A stretch of DNA of 64,000 nt from Allolobophora icterica (GCA_963556255.1 OY744604.1:97339261-97403260); one strand, 5' to 3'; numbered from the stretch's first letter, positions 1-12,689 are shown. Notes: generated by a model not told the origin, from the sequence alone. Numbers and translations: made by a program.

Positions 1-880
1 ATGCACACAGTATTACCCTGTTCAAGGCACACTCGCTTGCTACACGCATGACATTGTGAATCTTGTTTTACAATACCTGTATACGAGAAATTATAATTTC
101 ATGTTAGTATGCAACAAATTTTAAAAATTATGCGTTCTAAAGTACCTGAAACTGCCGTAAAGTGTCCGTATTTCACATTCACTAAGGTACACAAAAATAA
201 TCCACGCTGGTTCCACGTTTTCCATAGAAAACGTGACTCAGAAAAGCTATGGGGTGTGTCATACCGCACCTCACCTCCAAAGGGTTAACTGGCTTTGTAA
301 TGCTTAAAGCTTTGCGCACTTCCGCAAAAAGATGGCATTGATGCGTCAACTGAACTATGCTACGTCTGCAAAAAGTGTGCAAGACAGCTACTTTTTTTAT
401 ATATGGCATGATTAAAATGGTTTTATTCACAAAATAATAATAAGAAACAGAATCTACCTTTCACAGCAACACTCGTCAGTTTACCAAATCGGTACAAACG
501 GTAGACAGACACGTGCAACTTCCTCGTCAGCATAAGAAGAAGTGGCACTCACAATAACTCTTCTTCGTGGAAGAAGAGCACTCCTAACACGAGCCTCAGA
601 CGTTACACGATAAACAGCAGCGCTGTCGACCTCGACACAACGACATTTGAAAACGAAGGAGTTTGCCTTAGGCTCTCCTATATAAACTCTACATAAACTT
701 AAGTCTTGGCTGAGGCCTCATAATTACCCGAGAGATCCACCTGGATCGGACATCAGAAAAGCCAAGACTTATTCTTTCTCGAATCTTCCTTTTATAGCTT
801 AGCCACTCCCTTTAAGGAACTGGTCAAGCGTATCGAGGAAATTCGAGGGCATCTATAGATGAGACAAGAGGGTACGCATG
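1..880. other. Non-coding stretch, nothing assigned
   Basis: I see no convincing coding exon here. The longest open frames are short and lack family features. An isolated TATA-like tract (cctatataaac, near 677) has no gene attached to it that I can identify. The right edge grades into the A/T-rich tail of the LINE that follows. Confidence 0.5.
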
Positions 881-3860
881 TAACAATATTATATAATAAT
901 AATAATTATAATTAGTAAACTTCTATTGGGCTGGTGTCTAATGCACAAGGCATCAACCGATGGCACACCAGAACCAAGCCGTAATCAGGTCGATATCAAG
1001 AAGGTCAGTCCGTAAGACAGAGAGGCAGCCTATGGTGGATAAGCAATTTGAAAGAGGTAAGTTTTAAGTTGGGAACAAAATGACACAAGCGACTGAGCAG
1101 AGCGCACGGACACAGGGAGAGAGTTCCAAAAACTAGGTCCAGCAACTGAAAAAGCTCGTTCACCAAGAACAGTTCTGGATTTAGGTATGACAAGACAAAG
1201 ATAATCAGATGCCCGTGTTGAATAATGATAAGTCTGGGGAGTAAGAACTGATTTTAAGTATTGTGGCTGGCCAGAATTTAAAGTTTTATAAACGATGAGC
1301 CCCAATTTGAACCTAATTCTTTGCTGAATAGGAAGCCAATGCAAGGATTTAAGCACAGGGGTAATATGTTCGTATTTTGATGTATTAGTTCTGCACTCTC
1401 TGCAGCTTCAGGATGTTTGCCCTAGTGATACCAGTAAGAAGCGAGTTACAGTAATCTAAGCGACTGGAAACCAATGCATTTGCCAGAGATATCCTAGCAG
1501 ACATGGGCACATAACGCCTAATTCTGCGAATATCACGAATGAACATATATGATGCCTTACAAATACTGTTAACATGGCTGGTGAGAGACATGGTGGAATT
1601 GAAAACAACGCCTAAGTTACGAGCATTATCAGCCAGCTCAACAATTGAGTCACCAAGTTTCAATGACTTAAGCTGATCAAATCTTTTAAGTTGCTGCGGA
1701 GTGCCAAATAGCAGAAATTCAGTCTTTGATGGGTTAAGGAGCAGTTTATTGGCCGCCATCCAAGACTGTACCTCATCAAAGACAGCAGACAACAGCTGCA
1801 CAGATGAATCACATGATAGACTGTCAAATGAAATGTAGATTTGAGTATCATCAGCATAGAAATGATATCCCAGTGAATGATTACCCAGCAATGTTCCTAA
1901 TGGTGTGGTGTATAATGTAAACAAAAGAGGACCAAGCACAGAACCCTGTGGAACACCACATGCCAACAAAGTACTACCTGAATAATTACCATTTAAATAC
2001 ACTGATTGAGTGCGTGGACTAAGATAAGTACTAAACCAATTTAGTGCAGGACCAGAGATCCCAAACCAGTGCTCGAGGCGACGAAGAAGAAGAGAATTAT
2101 CCACAGTATCAAAAGCAGCAGACAAGTCAAGAAGAACAAGTGCTGTAACCTTACCCTTGTCCATTGAGCATATGATGTCATTATGAACAGCAAGAAGTGC
2201 AGATTCTGTTGAATGAAACTTACGATAAGCCGACTGAAAAGGGGAGATTAGTGAATTTGATGATAAGTGAGTTTGCATACGATTCATGACTATCCGTTCA
2301 AGGATTTTAGATATAAAATTCAAGGTTGAGATGGGTCTATAATTTGACAGGTCATCAGGGTCAAGAGAAGGCTTCTTAAGCAGCGGATGAACTATGGCAT
2401 GAGCAAAAGCAGATGGGAAAGATCCCTCAAGCAATGAGAAATTGATAATTGATGTAATAGTTGGTCCGAAGACATCAAAGCACTCTTTCAGAAACCAAGT
2501 AGGAATGGTATCAAGCAGACAAGTTTTGTTAGGCGAGGAAAAGATAAGTGTTCGAACCTCTGCAAGAGTAGTTGGCAGAAAGTAGTCCATGATAGGAGGT
2601 GCAGAAATTGGATGGAGGAATTTGTCCAATGCAAAAGAACTGACCTATTTAAGACGTATACCAGACATTTTGTCAGCAAAAAAGGTCAAGAATTTACTTG
2701 CAAGATCATTGGCAGCTAAGCACACAGTAGGGAACAAATGTAACTTCTCCCTATGTAACAATTTATTTAAGGCCAGCCACAAGGCTTTTGGTGATGCAGA
2801 ACTTTCAGCAATTAAATTAATCAAAAGGCAGATTTTGGAGATGAAACAAGTTTTCGCACACGTTTGCACTGTTGCTTAAACTTAATGTGATCAGAAGGCA
2901 GACGAGAGTGGCGCCACCAACGTTCCAATTGACTTCTTCGACGCTTGGCTTCAGCAATGGCTGAGTTGAACCAAGGCTGTGGTGTGCGCTCAACAACCCT
3001 CTTAGTTTTAAAAGGAATTTGCTTATCAAGCAGCTCACTTAAAGTAAACTGAAACTGCAAAGCCAGCTCATTAGCTGTATGTTCAGGAGATAGCCACAGC
3101 GGAGATGCCAAGATATAATTCTTTAGCTTATTTAAATCAATTTTATGCCAGGGGCGAAATTTAACAATTTTATAAATTGATGGCTCTTTAAATGGGAAAT
3201 CAAATTTTGAGAAAATGGCAACATGATCTGAAAATATGACTCAACAGAAGTAACCGAATGAAGTGATTTAGAATCAGAATGAGTTATCAGGACATCCAGA
3301 GTGTGACCCTTGTTATGCGTAGGAACGGTAATGAGCTGTTGCATGTCAAAACCCTCCAAGATATCAAGAAATGCCAAAGAGCTGTGATTAGCTACATCTA
3401 CATGAATATTAAAGTCACCCATAATAACTATTTCAGAAGGAGAGGAAATCAAATACTCAAGTAGTGACTGAAACTCACTCAAAAAGTCAGTCAAAGAGAA
3501 AGATGGTGGGCGATAGATATTAACAAGTAATACTTGCTTGTTACCAGAATAGCAGCCAAGACTTCAAATGATTTGGGTGCTGGAATAGGCAAAGTGAACT
3601 TATGCAGTGGGAGATATGATTTGAAAAGAAAAGCAAGCCCTCCACCTTTACCACTATTCATTCAGAATAGAAAAGGTTGGATGAGTCACATCAGAAATGA
3701 ATGCTAATGTATCGTTGGGTTGAAGCCAGGTCTCAGTCAGAGCAAGTATGTGTAAAGAATGTTCACAAAGAAAATTATGTAAAACTGCAGCCTTATTTCG
3801 AAGAGAACAAATATTTAACAGACCAATACCCAGACTCTGCATTCTAATCGGACCAGGGTT
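880..3860 (-). mobile_element. CR1/L2-type LINE, decayed, near full length for EN-RT
   Basis: A non-LTR retrotransposon read on the minus strand. The endonuclease region spans about 3842-3130 and includes a GDFNIH block near 3430. The reverse transcriptase spans about 2629-1385 and has LSNYRPIS, DLSAAFDTVD, GVPQGSVLGPLLF and the catalytic YADD (1848-1862). A C-terminal block with AFSVAGPSFWNSLP lies at 1356-1030. The 3' end is an A/T trinucleotide tail near 885-905. Several frame breaks (around 3650-3490, 3130, 2640 and a small deletion near 1360-1385) mean it cannot make an intact protein. The terminal Trp-Asn-Ser-Leu-Pro block and the short-repeat tail are typical of the CR1/L2 group; the exact clade is not resolved. 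Confidence 0.9.
1385..2629 (-). pseudogene. LINE reverse transcriptase fragment
   Basis: An open stretch of 414 codons covering most of the RT domain. It has the polymerase palm motifs, including YADD, and the SRLDYCNSLL block. It is cut off from the endonuclease part upstream and from its C-terminal domain (1030-1356) by frame disruptions. It is a transposon gene, not a host gene. Confidence 0.85.
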
Positions 3861-4246
3861 TTTTTTTCAATGTCACCAGCCAAGAGAAGTAGTAGAAGCA
3901 GATAAAAAGATAACCTACGACATGTAGTTGAAGATGCTCTGTGCAAACTTGCATTAAGAACTGGATGAGAAATATAGTTACTTGAACTATATAACAGAAT
4001 CGAACCGAAAGAGCAACACCAGGAACCAGATAAACTGAATGAGCCTGAGCCAAGTTCACAAATAAACCAGTTATAGAGTTATTGAAACCAGATTTGGTAA
4101 AGAGCAGAAACCATATACAATGTAAAACCAAGCAACATGATGATGAGGTAGCCATAGTGAATGTCAGAAAGTTAGAGGTTATTGTCTTCTTCCTTCAACT
4201 GAAAATTCCAGGAACCATCAAATGTTCTTGGCTTGTCTTATATATA

Positions 4247-4564
<318 letters not shown>

Positions 4565-4565
<1 letters not shown>

Positions 4566-5095
4566 AGAGTCGAATCCTGCCTATCGTTAAATCGATTTCA
4601 ATTACGAGAAATTTGTCACAACCGTTTCTCGTTTGAAGAGACACCACCAAGTCACCAACAAAGACAATCGCCAACTTACTGTGTAAAACCATGAGGTAGT
4701 TTTTCTTAAACGACTCTGTGTCATAGCAAACATGATTACATTCGTCCTCCTATTTACCTAGGCATGTGACTAGCACCACCTGAAAAGACAGTTGAGGAGT
4801 TGAATTCATAGACAAAAACCTCTAGGGACAATTGATTTGACAACTCGAACGGAATCTTACAGCCTCTAACACGATTCACTAAGTTTGAATTTCCTTGGCT
4901 GGCATAATTGCATATTTTATTAATGCCTGTTGTCGATTGTAATACTGACAGTATTGACTGATTCGCACGGATAGGGAAAGATGCTTCAAAGTGCAATCAA
5001 ACTGATGTTTTGCTAGAGGTTGAATGCTTACTTGACCCTATCTGATTGTTAGCACTGGTTATGAGCGATGACTAGCATTCTGCTATTGGTGCTAA
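4565..5095. other. Intergenic stretch with one dispersed-repeat copy
   Basis: Apart from a copy of a dispersed repeat at 4715-4800 (see the family entry at 45640) I see no gene or RNA here. It lies between the compound microsatellite and the GAT-rich tract just upstream of cGLR gene 1. Confidence 0.5.
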
Positions 5096-5230
5096 ATTGA
5101 TGATGATGAAAATAGTAGTGATGATGTGGAGGATAACAATGACAATGACGATGACGACGACGACGATGCTGATGATGATGATGCTGATGATGATGATGAT
5201 GATAACTATGATGAGAATGACGATGATTAA
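5096..5230 (+). repeat. Degenerate (GAT/GAC)n tract
   Basis: An imperfect trinucleotide tract just upstream of Mab-21 gene 1. It extends that gene's open frame with a Met/Thr-rich stretch that has no counterpart in the paralogue at 36.7 kb, so I treat it as non-coding. Confidence 0.85.
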
Positions 5231-5315
5231 GATGATTTATCTGAATGATGATATTAAAGCAGTTTCATATAGCGCCTCTTCAAGATATGATGATATATTA
5301 TGTTTTTTATTTAAG

Positions 5316-8141
5316 ATGACGGACTATGCGGATAAATCCACTAAAGAAATGGCATCAAGATACATCGCTAGCACATGCCAATTGCTTCCAAAGACGTTTC
5401 CTGTTGTTTCTGAAAAAATGCATGACTTTTTCTCCTGTTTTTCCGGAGGAAGAAAGTATTCGATTTTGTGTGGAAGCACTGCGGAGTTCTATATTCGACC
5501 ACTGCATACATGCATCAGCGACATTGATTATTTAATCTCCAGAATTGACGAGCTGGCATTCAGTGGCGACTTTCAAGTGTTGCCAAGTGACAGAAGTGGC
5601 CTATCAGATACGATCGTGTGCTACAAAATCGAATTATACGACAGGTTTCCAGGTTTTGTTCAATTACGAGGTCTGGGCAAAATGAACTATTGTTGGAAAT
5701 GTAAAAAGTACGAATTTGAGCATCTAGCTCTTCCAAAGAAAACGCTAGATGCGGCTAGTTTTGCAAGTGAATATGTCCCTTCCATAAACGATGCTCCGTT
5801 GCCGAACAGTGTTTGTGGTCCAGCAGTTAAATTTGAACCACACGCTGATTGTTGTCTTGGAAATGATTTTGTCCAAAGCGTGTGGTGCCCTCAATGGCCA
5901 AAAGAAGCCGAAGATTGGCATAAACGACATAGAAATTACGGATGGCCGACGATTGATACAATCTCAAAGGTTGTGCAAAATGGTTGTCATGTTGTTTATG
6001 TCCAGCATCGTTCTTGCAGAGACGTTAAAGAAATGTGGAGATTGTCATTCTCAATCGCGGAAGTGATTTTACTTCAGAGTTGGACTCAAACACAACAGAT
6101 TGTCTATCATTTACTGCGATTCTTCGCCAAGAGAGAACTAATACAAAAAGATTGTACAAAGGAAGACGAGGTGCTCTGTACGTATCATTTAAAGACTCTG
6201 ATGTTATGGACGTGTGAGGAGATGTCACCAGAATGGTGGAATTCCACTTCTGTAATTGCGATCTGCTGTGAGTTGCTAAAACAGCTTTCAGAATGGCTCA
6301 AAAGAAAATACTGTCCGAACTATTTTTTTCCAGAAGCAAACTTATTTCATGAACCATGGAGCGCCACAATTATTGATAAAACTGAAAGGCTACTAAATCA
6401 ATTCAGCAATTCTGCCATTCTTTGTCAATGGTTCGTGGAAAATTACATACTATCTTTCTTTCGAACAAATTTCAACTTGGAAATCACAATAACACATCTT
6501 ACGTATTCTATGCTGGATCTCTTTGAATATCGGAAGGCGAATGAATCAATGTCGTTGGATGTGTTGTTTTCTTCCAGATTCCCATATGCTCATCAGGCTT
6601 GTCGTTGGAAAATTAAACAAGCGTGCAGGGCAGGACTGCGCTCTAGTTTAAAATTAGGATATTATACAACAAAGCTTCATACTGAAAGATATCTAACAAC
6701 AACACAAAACGTCTTGTGTTTCACGTACTTTGACAATCTACTGTATATTTTACATGTTGCATATGGGATAGGCTTGGGAGAGATTTCATGGGAAAGCATT
6801 CTCTTTGTCGAATTGATCAAAGCAATTTCGGCGCAATCTAATATTATAAGGTCTAAGTATCATAACTTTCCGAAAACGTACACGGAACAAAGTTGTCTGT
6901 TTCAATTCCTGCGTGCCCAGGATCTCATGCAAAATTTAACTGGATCAAATTGCCGTTCAGAATTTCAACTTCTGTCTCTCATGTCAAAAGAGTTTCTCAG
7001 AAGAGCTCTAGAATATGGCTGCTCTAAACGCAATGGCATTGCTCCTGCAGCTTTGGCCTATCTGGCTGCTCTCCATTTTGCCACATTAGATTATCAGCGA
7101 GCAATGAGTTTCTGCCTGGATGTCTTCAAGGATGAGACTTTTCAAAGGGACAAGGAAACACTGAATGCAGGTTGTTTGTTGTTTATTGACGATGTCGCAA
7201 GAATCGTTGGATTGTGTGTGCTTCATAAGAAGATTACTAACAGTAATCCTAATTACATCAAGGTTCGGCTTTATCTGGATCTGCGTCTTTCACCAGAGGT
7301 GTTTGCTCATTATTTGAGTGTACTATATGCCAAAAGACTATCCAACCATTTAGATTTTCATCATGATTTGTCTGCTACAGCATTTCCTATGGACGCGTAT
7401 TTGAAATATATTGTTTTGATGAAGTCAGCGGCTCATTTCAATGCTGTCAGACGGAGCGTTTATCGCAGAACAGATTCATCGATATATGCGGAGACTACAA
7501 TTGCTCATCCTTTGATAATTAAAGAAACGGTAATTGATTTTCTAATTGAATATTCTTTAGAAAATATGACATCATTCAACAGTGTGATTTGCAAAGACTT
7601 TGGCGTCCAGTGTAACACAGTTGACTGCTATCGTGCTTTGTACCTTTACAAGAGTCGCCAATACAATGAAGTCTCGCACTTATGTGGAAAAATTCTGCAG
7701 GAGCCTGATCAGCGGAGCGATTTGAAGGACCTTGCATTGGCGAATGTCCTTTTGTCGCCACCGCTCGACTCCTATTTCGATGGAGACGTACAGTCTTTGC
7801 TTGGCTTTCACACACTCTTCTATTATTTATCGCCTCTGAATGACGAAATGCGAAAATCTGAGCCAACTACAAAGTCAACGTTTGCACACTGGTTTGCCTA
7901 CCTTGTAAACTCTAACAGGAATGGACTCTCGAAGTTTCTTCAATATCATTACTCCATTAAATGTCACTATTTCCTTGGAAGACATTTTCTTGCAAGGTAC
8001 CTTATGCTCAGATGTTGTATCGACTGTGATCTTCCATTTACAAAAGCAAGAGTGGAATTTACTGTCATGAAGTGTTATCTTCCGTTTGAACTCATCATTC
8101 GCAGATTTCTTCTGGAAAAGCTACGCAATATTAAACAATAA
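5316..8141 (+). CDS. Mab-21 / cGAS-like receptor (cGLR) protein 1
   Basis: About 941 residues in one uninterrupted exon. The N-terminal third is a Mab-21-type nucleotidyltransferase. It has Gly53-Ser54 in CGSTAE, the acidic pair Asp69-x-Asp71 in SDIDYL, and a third acidic residue, Asp184, just before the WCPQWP block. It then has the family signatures WCPQWPKEAEDW, GWPTID, RLSFSIAEVILLQSW (about 242-256) and YHLKTLMLWTCEEMSPE (290-306). Families of this type make cyclic di- or oligonucleotides after sensing nucleic acid and signal through STING; activity here is inferred. I chose the Met at 5316 because the paralogue starts at the matching MT(D/E)YADKS and both starts sit directly behind an acceptor-like AG, so non-coding 5' exons are likely. 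The 500+ residue C-terminal half is shared with gene 2 and looks helical; I cannot name it. Confidence 0.87.
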   Translation: MTDYADKSTKEMASRYIASTCQLLPKTFPVVSEKMHDFFSCFSGGRKYSILCGSTAEFYIRPLHTCISDIDYLISRIDELAFSGDFQVLPSDRSGLSDTIVCYKIELYDRFPGFVQLRGLGKMNYCWKCKKYEFEHLALPKKTLDAASFASEYVPSINDAPLPNSVCGPAVKFEPHADCCLGNDFVQSVWCPQWPKEAEDWHKRHRNYGWPTIDTISKVVQNGCHVVYVQHRSCRDVKEMWRLSFSIAEVILLQSWTQTQQIVYHLLRFFAKRELIQKDCTKEDEVLCTYHLKTLMLWTCEEMSPEWWNSTSVIAICCELLKQLSEWLKRKYCPNYFFPEANLFHEPWSATIIDKTERLLNQFSNSAILCQWFVENYILSFFRTNFNLEITITHLTYSMLDLFEYRKANESMSLDVLFSSRFPYAHQACRWKIKQACRAGLRSSLKLGYYTTKLHTERYLTTTQNVLCFTYFDNLLYILHVAYGIGLGEISWESILFVELIKAISAQSNIIRSKYHNFPKTYTEQSCLFQFLRAQDLMQNLTGSNCRSEFQLLSLMSKEFLRRALEYGCSKRNGIAPAALAYLAALHFATLDYQRAMSFCLDVFKDETFQRDKETLNAGCLLFIDDVARIVGLCVLHKKITNSNPNYIKVRLYLDLRLSPEVFAHYLSVLYAKRLSNHLDFHHDLSATAFPMDAYLKYIVLMKSAAHFNAVRRSVYRRTDSSIYAETTIAHPLIIKETVIDFLIEYSLENMTSFNSVICKDFGVQCNTVDCYRALYLYKSRQYNEVSHLCGKILQEPDQRSDLKDLALANVLLSPPLDSYFDGDVQSLLGFHTLFYYLSPLNDEMRKSEPTTKSTFAHWFAYLVNSNRNGLSKFLQYHYSIKCHYFLGRHFLARYLMLRCCIDCDLPFTKARVEFTVMKCYLPFELIIRRFLLEKLRNIKQ

Positions 8142-8235
8142 TTCACGAGTTTTCACCATGCCAATGAACAGTTGTTGATTTCTATTAAACTTTTGTCACT
8201 AAAAATAATTCATGAACTCTAATTTTAGCAATGCC

Positions 8236-8790
8236 CAAATTCAATTCAATTCAATTCAATTTTATTCGGTAACCAACGTGTAAACAGTACAACAGTTAAC
8301 AGAAGAATAACCTTTAGATCTCGTAATTGGTTACGCGGGGGTACCAAAGGGGTTGTACACCCCGCTTCCCGGAACCCCCCACATGGAGTAACGATGTACA
8401 TGCGGTATGCGAGTAGTATTAACAATTAACTATTAACGATACAACTATACGAAGCAACAGAGAAATTATTTCACAATCTTAACTAAGAAAATGCTTAAAT
8501 AAGGGGCTCCTAGTCACATAACGGTACAGTGGCAATGGCAATGGGCTCTGTCTTCTTGTCTTCTTGTCTTCAGGCATAGTTAAAGTTTGCATCATTCATA
8601 AATAGTCGAAGTTGTTTCCTAAAACTAGCCAGAGAGGTTTGTCTGCGGATAGATGAGGGAAGAGAATTCCAAAAACGGGGTCCAAAAAATCGTTTTCGTG
8701 TTGACTTAACATTCGTGGTACGTGAGGATGAAGACTGAAACTTGTAAGGATTTGTGACGTGACCCGGCCTAGGAAGTAATTGTCATGTTG
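8236..8790 (-). mobile_element. 5'-truncated LINE 3' end
   Basis: On the minus strand, 8760-8560 reads as a block with FFGPRFWNSLPSSIR and SLASFRKQLRLF, the usual C-terminal end of CR1/L2-like reverse transcriptases. It ends with aataaaattg and a short (AATTG)n tail at 8236-8262. It lies just downstream of Mab-21 gene 1 in the opposite orientation. Confidence 0.75.
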
Positions 8791-9254
8791 GGGAGACTTG
8801 GGGTGGAAAATGCCCAACCTTCCTTGTCACTGCGTGGATTCGAAGCTAAGGTGGTTGGATCTTCAGACTTTAGCTGTGATCCAGTTTCACCGTATTGAAT
8901 GGTAGGTCGTTCCCGCATTCTTGCACTGCGCAGCAATGGGGGGGGAGGAATTGGAGAGGAAGAACTCAGGGTTACAGCACAACACTGTGACCGCAACTGT
9001 GAAAGTGGATGTCACCTGTCAACCTCAGGTGAATCTCTTTCAGCTGAATTCTTTATGACTCGATGAATTCATCAACCATTGAAATATCACTCGAGCGACG
9101 ATTTCGACGTATTCTTGAAAGGTTACTTGCAGTTCGTCAAATTTCGTCACGGTACAACAAATTACCTAACGAACCCTGAAGAAGAATAAGCCGAGGAGAA
9201 TCTTACGAATCTTGTTTACTGCCAGGTTACTTATGCTAAAATATGCAGACGCAT
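8790..9254. other. Non-coding stretch, nothing assigned
   Basis: No frame here has a recognisable family signature or splice pattern. It separates the LINE end from the nested hAT cluster. Confidence 0.4.
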
Positions 9255-9446
9255 AAAGCGGACAGTGATGGAAAAATACTTTCAAAAAGTATTTTGAGTA
9301 TGAGTATAAATACTTGCTCACAAAAGTATTTAAAATACAAGTTTAAAATACAGTATCATACAAGTATTTTAAATACAAGTATAAAATACTTGCCTGGAAA
9401 AAGTATTTTAAATACTAAGTACGAGTACTTCAGGCCAAAGTTTATC

Positions 9447-9640
9447 CAGTGTTTTAGTTGTCCAAAAACAACTGGGGGGGTCAAAAATTTGCAGATTACC
9501 AAATCACATGATCACATAGACCAAACACCAGTTTTTTTAGTAAAGTAACCCCCCAACATATTTTCAGTTACTTAGCTGAGGGGGTTAGAAAGAGAACTAG
9601 GGGGGTTGAACCCCCCAACCCCCCGACAACTAAAACACTG
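9447..9640. mobile_element. hAT MITE nested in the outer hAT
   Basis: A 194-bp element with ends CAGTGTTTTAGTTGTC...GACAACTAAAACACTG and a perfect 8-bp duplication AGTTTATC (9439-9446, 9641-9648). It has runs of G/C inside and no coding capacity. Confidence 0.93.
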
Positions 9641-9766
9641 AGTTTATCACAAATGATCAAGTCGTATAAAAATGAGACTGAAATTCTTAATATAGAATAT
9701 TGAACACTAGCAAAAACATTTGTCCAGTTCTGCAGTCATATCGCACTTAGGCATTGGCCTTGATTA

Positions 9767-10045
9767 TCAGTAGTTGCTGAAAATGCTTGTCATATAAGCG
9801 ATTAGCCTACGTCTTGGCAATGAAATTAGAGATCCTTTGGAGAGCAACCTATCACCAGAGGCATACACGTCTCTAGAAGCTGGTTTCTCAACAGTGCATA
9901 GTGGTCTAACTTCTTCAACAATATAGTTCATGATTAGCTCATTAACTCTGTCTTGGCTGATCAACTTTACTGAGTTTGCATTGGGAAAAGCCAGTTGTCG
10001 ATGACTACTGGTATCAAATTTAGGACTCTTGAAACAGCTGGACAT
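9767..10045 (-). pseudogene. hAT transposase fragment
   Basis: Its segment DRVNELIMNYIVEEVRPL followed by VEKPAS resembles the hAT block in which the transposase predicts a conserved (I/L)V-x-D-x-(R/Q)P stretch after the BED finger. It is a short remnant of the outer hAT's transposase, broken on both sides. Confidence 0.55.
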
Positions 10046-10252
10046 GCTGGTAGTTGCTAATTCATCTACAGTTGTACGTGGCAGCCTCTTATGTTCGGTA
10101 TAATCGGTGAACTTGCTCTTGTGTGCATTCTAAAACACATTATCAGCATTATTTTCTAAAGTATAGTTTCTCAGCATACCAAATTATTAAAATGTTATTT
10201 CATTGCTTTTTTATATCTGCGAGGTTAGTCGGTGTGAAAATGAGTTGCAAAG

Positions 10253-11577
10253 CAGTGGCGTACCGAAGGGGGAGCAGGGGGGCGATTCGCCCCGGGCGGC
10301 ACTTTTCCAGGGGCGGCAAAATAGGGTAAACGAAAAATAAAAAGAGTGAATTTTGGATAAAAAAGGAAAAAGTAGGAGATAAAGAAAGAAACAAAAAGAA
10401 GGAAAGAAAGAAACCGTCACTTTAGTCAAGTCAGCTTGGCTTCCGTTGATCGTTAGGGGCGGCATCAATCTCAAAGGTCTCCATTATACACTAAACAGAA
10501 TTGCAGTTAAGGAAGCGGAATCGTATTATCTAGTAAACTGTAAACATAGTAACAGACTACATACAGCATACTTTAAAGCATACTCTTGTTATGCCGCTCT
10601 TCATAAACATAATAAATATATATTTATAATGTATGTATATATATATACGTCTATATCATATTATAGGTATCTAGACGAAATAATGACTTAGAATAAATTT
10701 AATCACTAACTATCAGTATCGCCACCACAGCAATTCACCACTTAGTTTAGACTTCCTTTTAAAAATTAATGTTAAAATTTTCTGGCTTTGACAGAAATTG
10801 ACTGCATTATTTTATTATTTGAAATGACTACTTACTCTTTCAACAAAGTTTAGTAATAGTAGGCCTATTCAGTTATTTTAGAATCTCGGTTACTCGCTCT
10901 TAATTTTGTCCTCTGGCGTTTTTTGCATTGATGCTTCAGACAGCAGTTGTTTGGCAATGTTTACTGTAATATGAGAATATTATATTATTATCCAGTAAAT
11001 AAAATACATTGTTTAATATGATTGTTATTAAAACTTAAGCCATAAACTTCTACTGCGCGCTGTAAGCCGTGTTTACCCGAGCCTCAGATTCACATTTCGG
11101 TGTGACCATGCGCGCGTTACAAATTTAATTAATAATAATAAAAATAAAAATAATAATGATAATAATAATAATAAAAATAATAATAATAATAATGCACCGT
11201 TACTGTATAGCAGAATAACGGTCATTAATAATCTTTTTATAATGTGTGTTTTGCCTTTTTCGTAGCGGACACAATCATTACGCTGCTTCCACGAAATTAT
11301 GAAATTAAGGCAATTATAACATAATATGATATGTATTATGTATGTACTGTACACATCGCAAGCCATGCAATAACATGTTTTTAATTATGTAATAAACTAA
11401 ATTTCAGTAATAAATACAGTAAAAAGTGAAAAATCCAGAAACGCTATAAACTGCATAAAATAAAATTGAATATGTAATATGATCGTTATGCAATATCGTA
11501 GAGAAAATAGCATATATAGAAAATTAAGTGGCCAAGGGCGGCATTTTGGGGCGGCATTTCAGCTCCGTACGCCACTG
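10253..11577. mobile_element. hAT element nested in the outer hAT
   Basis: A 1325-bp element with ends CAGTGGCGTACCG...CGTACGCCACTG and a perfect 8-bp duplication TTGCAAAG (10245-10252, 11578-11585). Both ends carry a GGGGCGGCA-type subterminal motif. The interior is A/T-rich and I see no transposase. Confidence 0.93.
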
Positions 11578-12689
11578 TTGCAAAGCAACTGTAATGAAGG
11601 ACTTGCTCAATGTCCATACACAGTAGGCCTAACCATTTCTGGCAAGGATTTAAGCCTCCAACCCGTAGTCTTAGCATGTCAAAAATCGCTTTAACAAGAG
11701 ATATCATTATTTGAAATGAAATCTCACTCACAATAAATACCCACTTTGTTAACGGGTTAAGTCACGTAGTTATATTCAAGCATTACTTTCGTCGCCTCGT
11801 TAGTGAAAGACCAACAAGTAAGCGGGAACAGCTCATGAAAGTCTACGAGTCTATGACGATGAGTGTTACAAGAGTGAACAATTTTTCTTATACTTTACGG
11901 CAATTTTACGTCTGAAATTATCACTTGCAAGCTTTTAGAAATAAACCGCTTCCGGGACGCAAATTTAGCCTACAACTGGGATGCAAAAGAACAGGTTAAC
12001 ACAGTGCTGAAATTCCTTACCTTCAAATGTTTCAATAAGTTGGATGTAGCATTAGTTCGTGCACGCAGCAGTTAGTTTGGATAAAGCAGACACTGAACAA
12101 CAACGATTTTACCAGTTTGTTTAACAATATAAAAAAATTTGCCATCTAAAATAGCTGATGAAACCATCGACGTCGATGGGTGAAACAGTCTTGCTTCCTT
12201 AGATTCCGCCATATGTTCAAAGCATAGATATCGGCCTAATAAACCATGTTCACGAGAATCGATATCTATATTTAGACCACAGAAATATAGGTATCGATGG
12301 TAGTTCCAACCAGCAGTTGAATGATCCAGCCCAATAAAAACAGCCCACTAGAAATTGCAGGCCTTGTGCATGCAATAATTGTTGTCTTGTTAATTGTTAT
12401 TAATGAGAAATAAAAGTCTTTTTAAAAAGTATTTTAAAATTACAATTTAAGTACGAGTACTTCCGAAAAAGTATTTTAAGTAAAAGTAGTACAGTCATTC
12501 CAAAGTATTTTAAATACAAGTACAAAGTACTTAGAAAGTATTTTAAGTAGTATTTTAAATACTAGTATTTAAAATACTTCCCATCACTGAAAGCGGACCT
12601 CTGTCCCAGAGATGAAAGAAAAAGCATATTGGCTTACAGTGAACGTTATGATTGCAGATTGGACCATGCTGAAGCACTGCGAGTAATTT

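Larger units (their letters stand above)
9263..12589 (-). mobile_element. hAT transposon (outer element of a nest)
   Basis: Ends are CAGTGATGG...CCATCACTG, flanked by a perfect 8-bp target duplication AAAGCGGA (9255-9262 and 12590-12597). Eight-bp duplications and CAGTG-type ends are typical of hAT. Both subterminal regions are filled with the AAGTATTTTAAATAC motif in both orientations, as expected for transposase-binding repeats. A remnant transposase lies inside on the minus strand (9767-10045). Two further hAT elements have inserted into it (9447-9640 and 10253-11577). Confidence 0.92.

Noticed and set aside
5097..5315. 73-residue Met/Thr-rich N-terminal extension of cGLR gene 1
   Set aside because: It comes from a degenerate GAT/GAC repeat, crosses an acceptor-like site and is absent from the paralogue.
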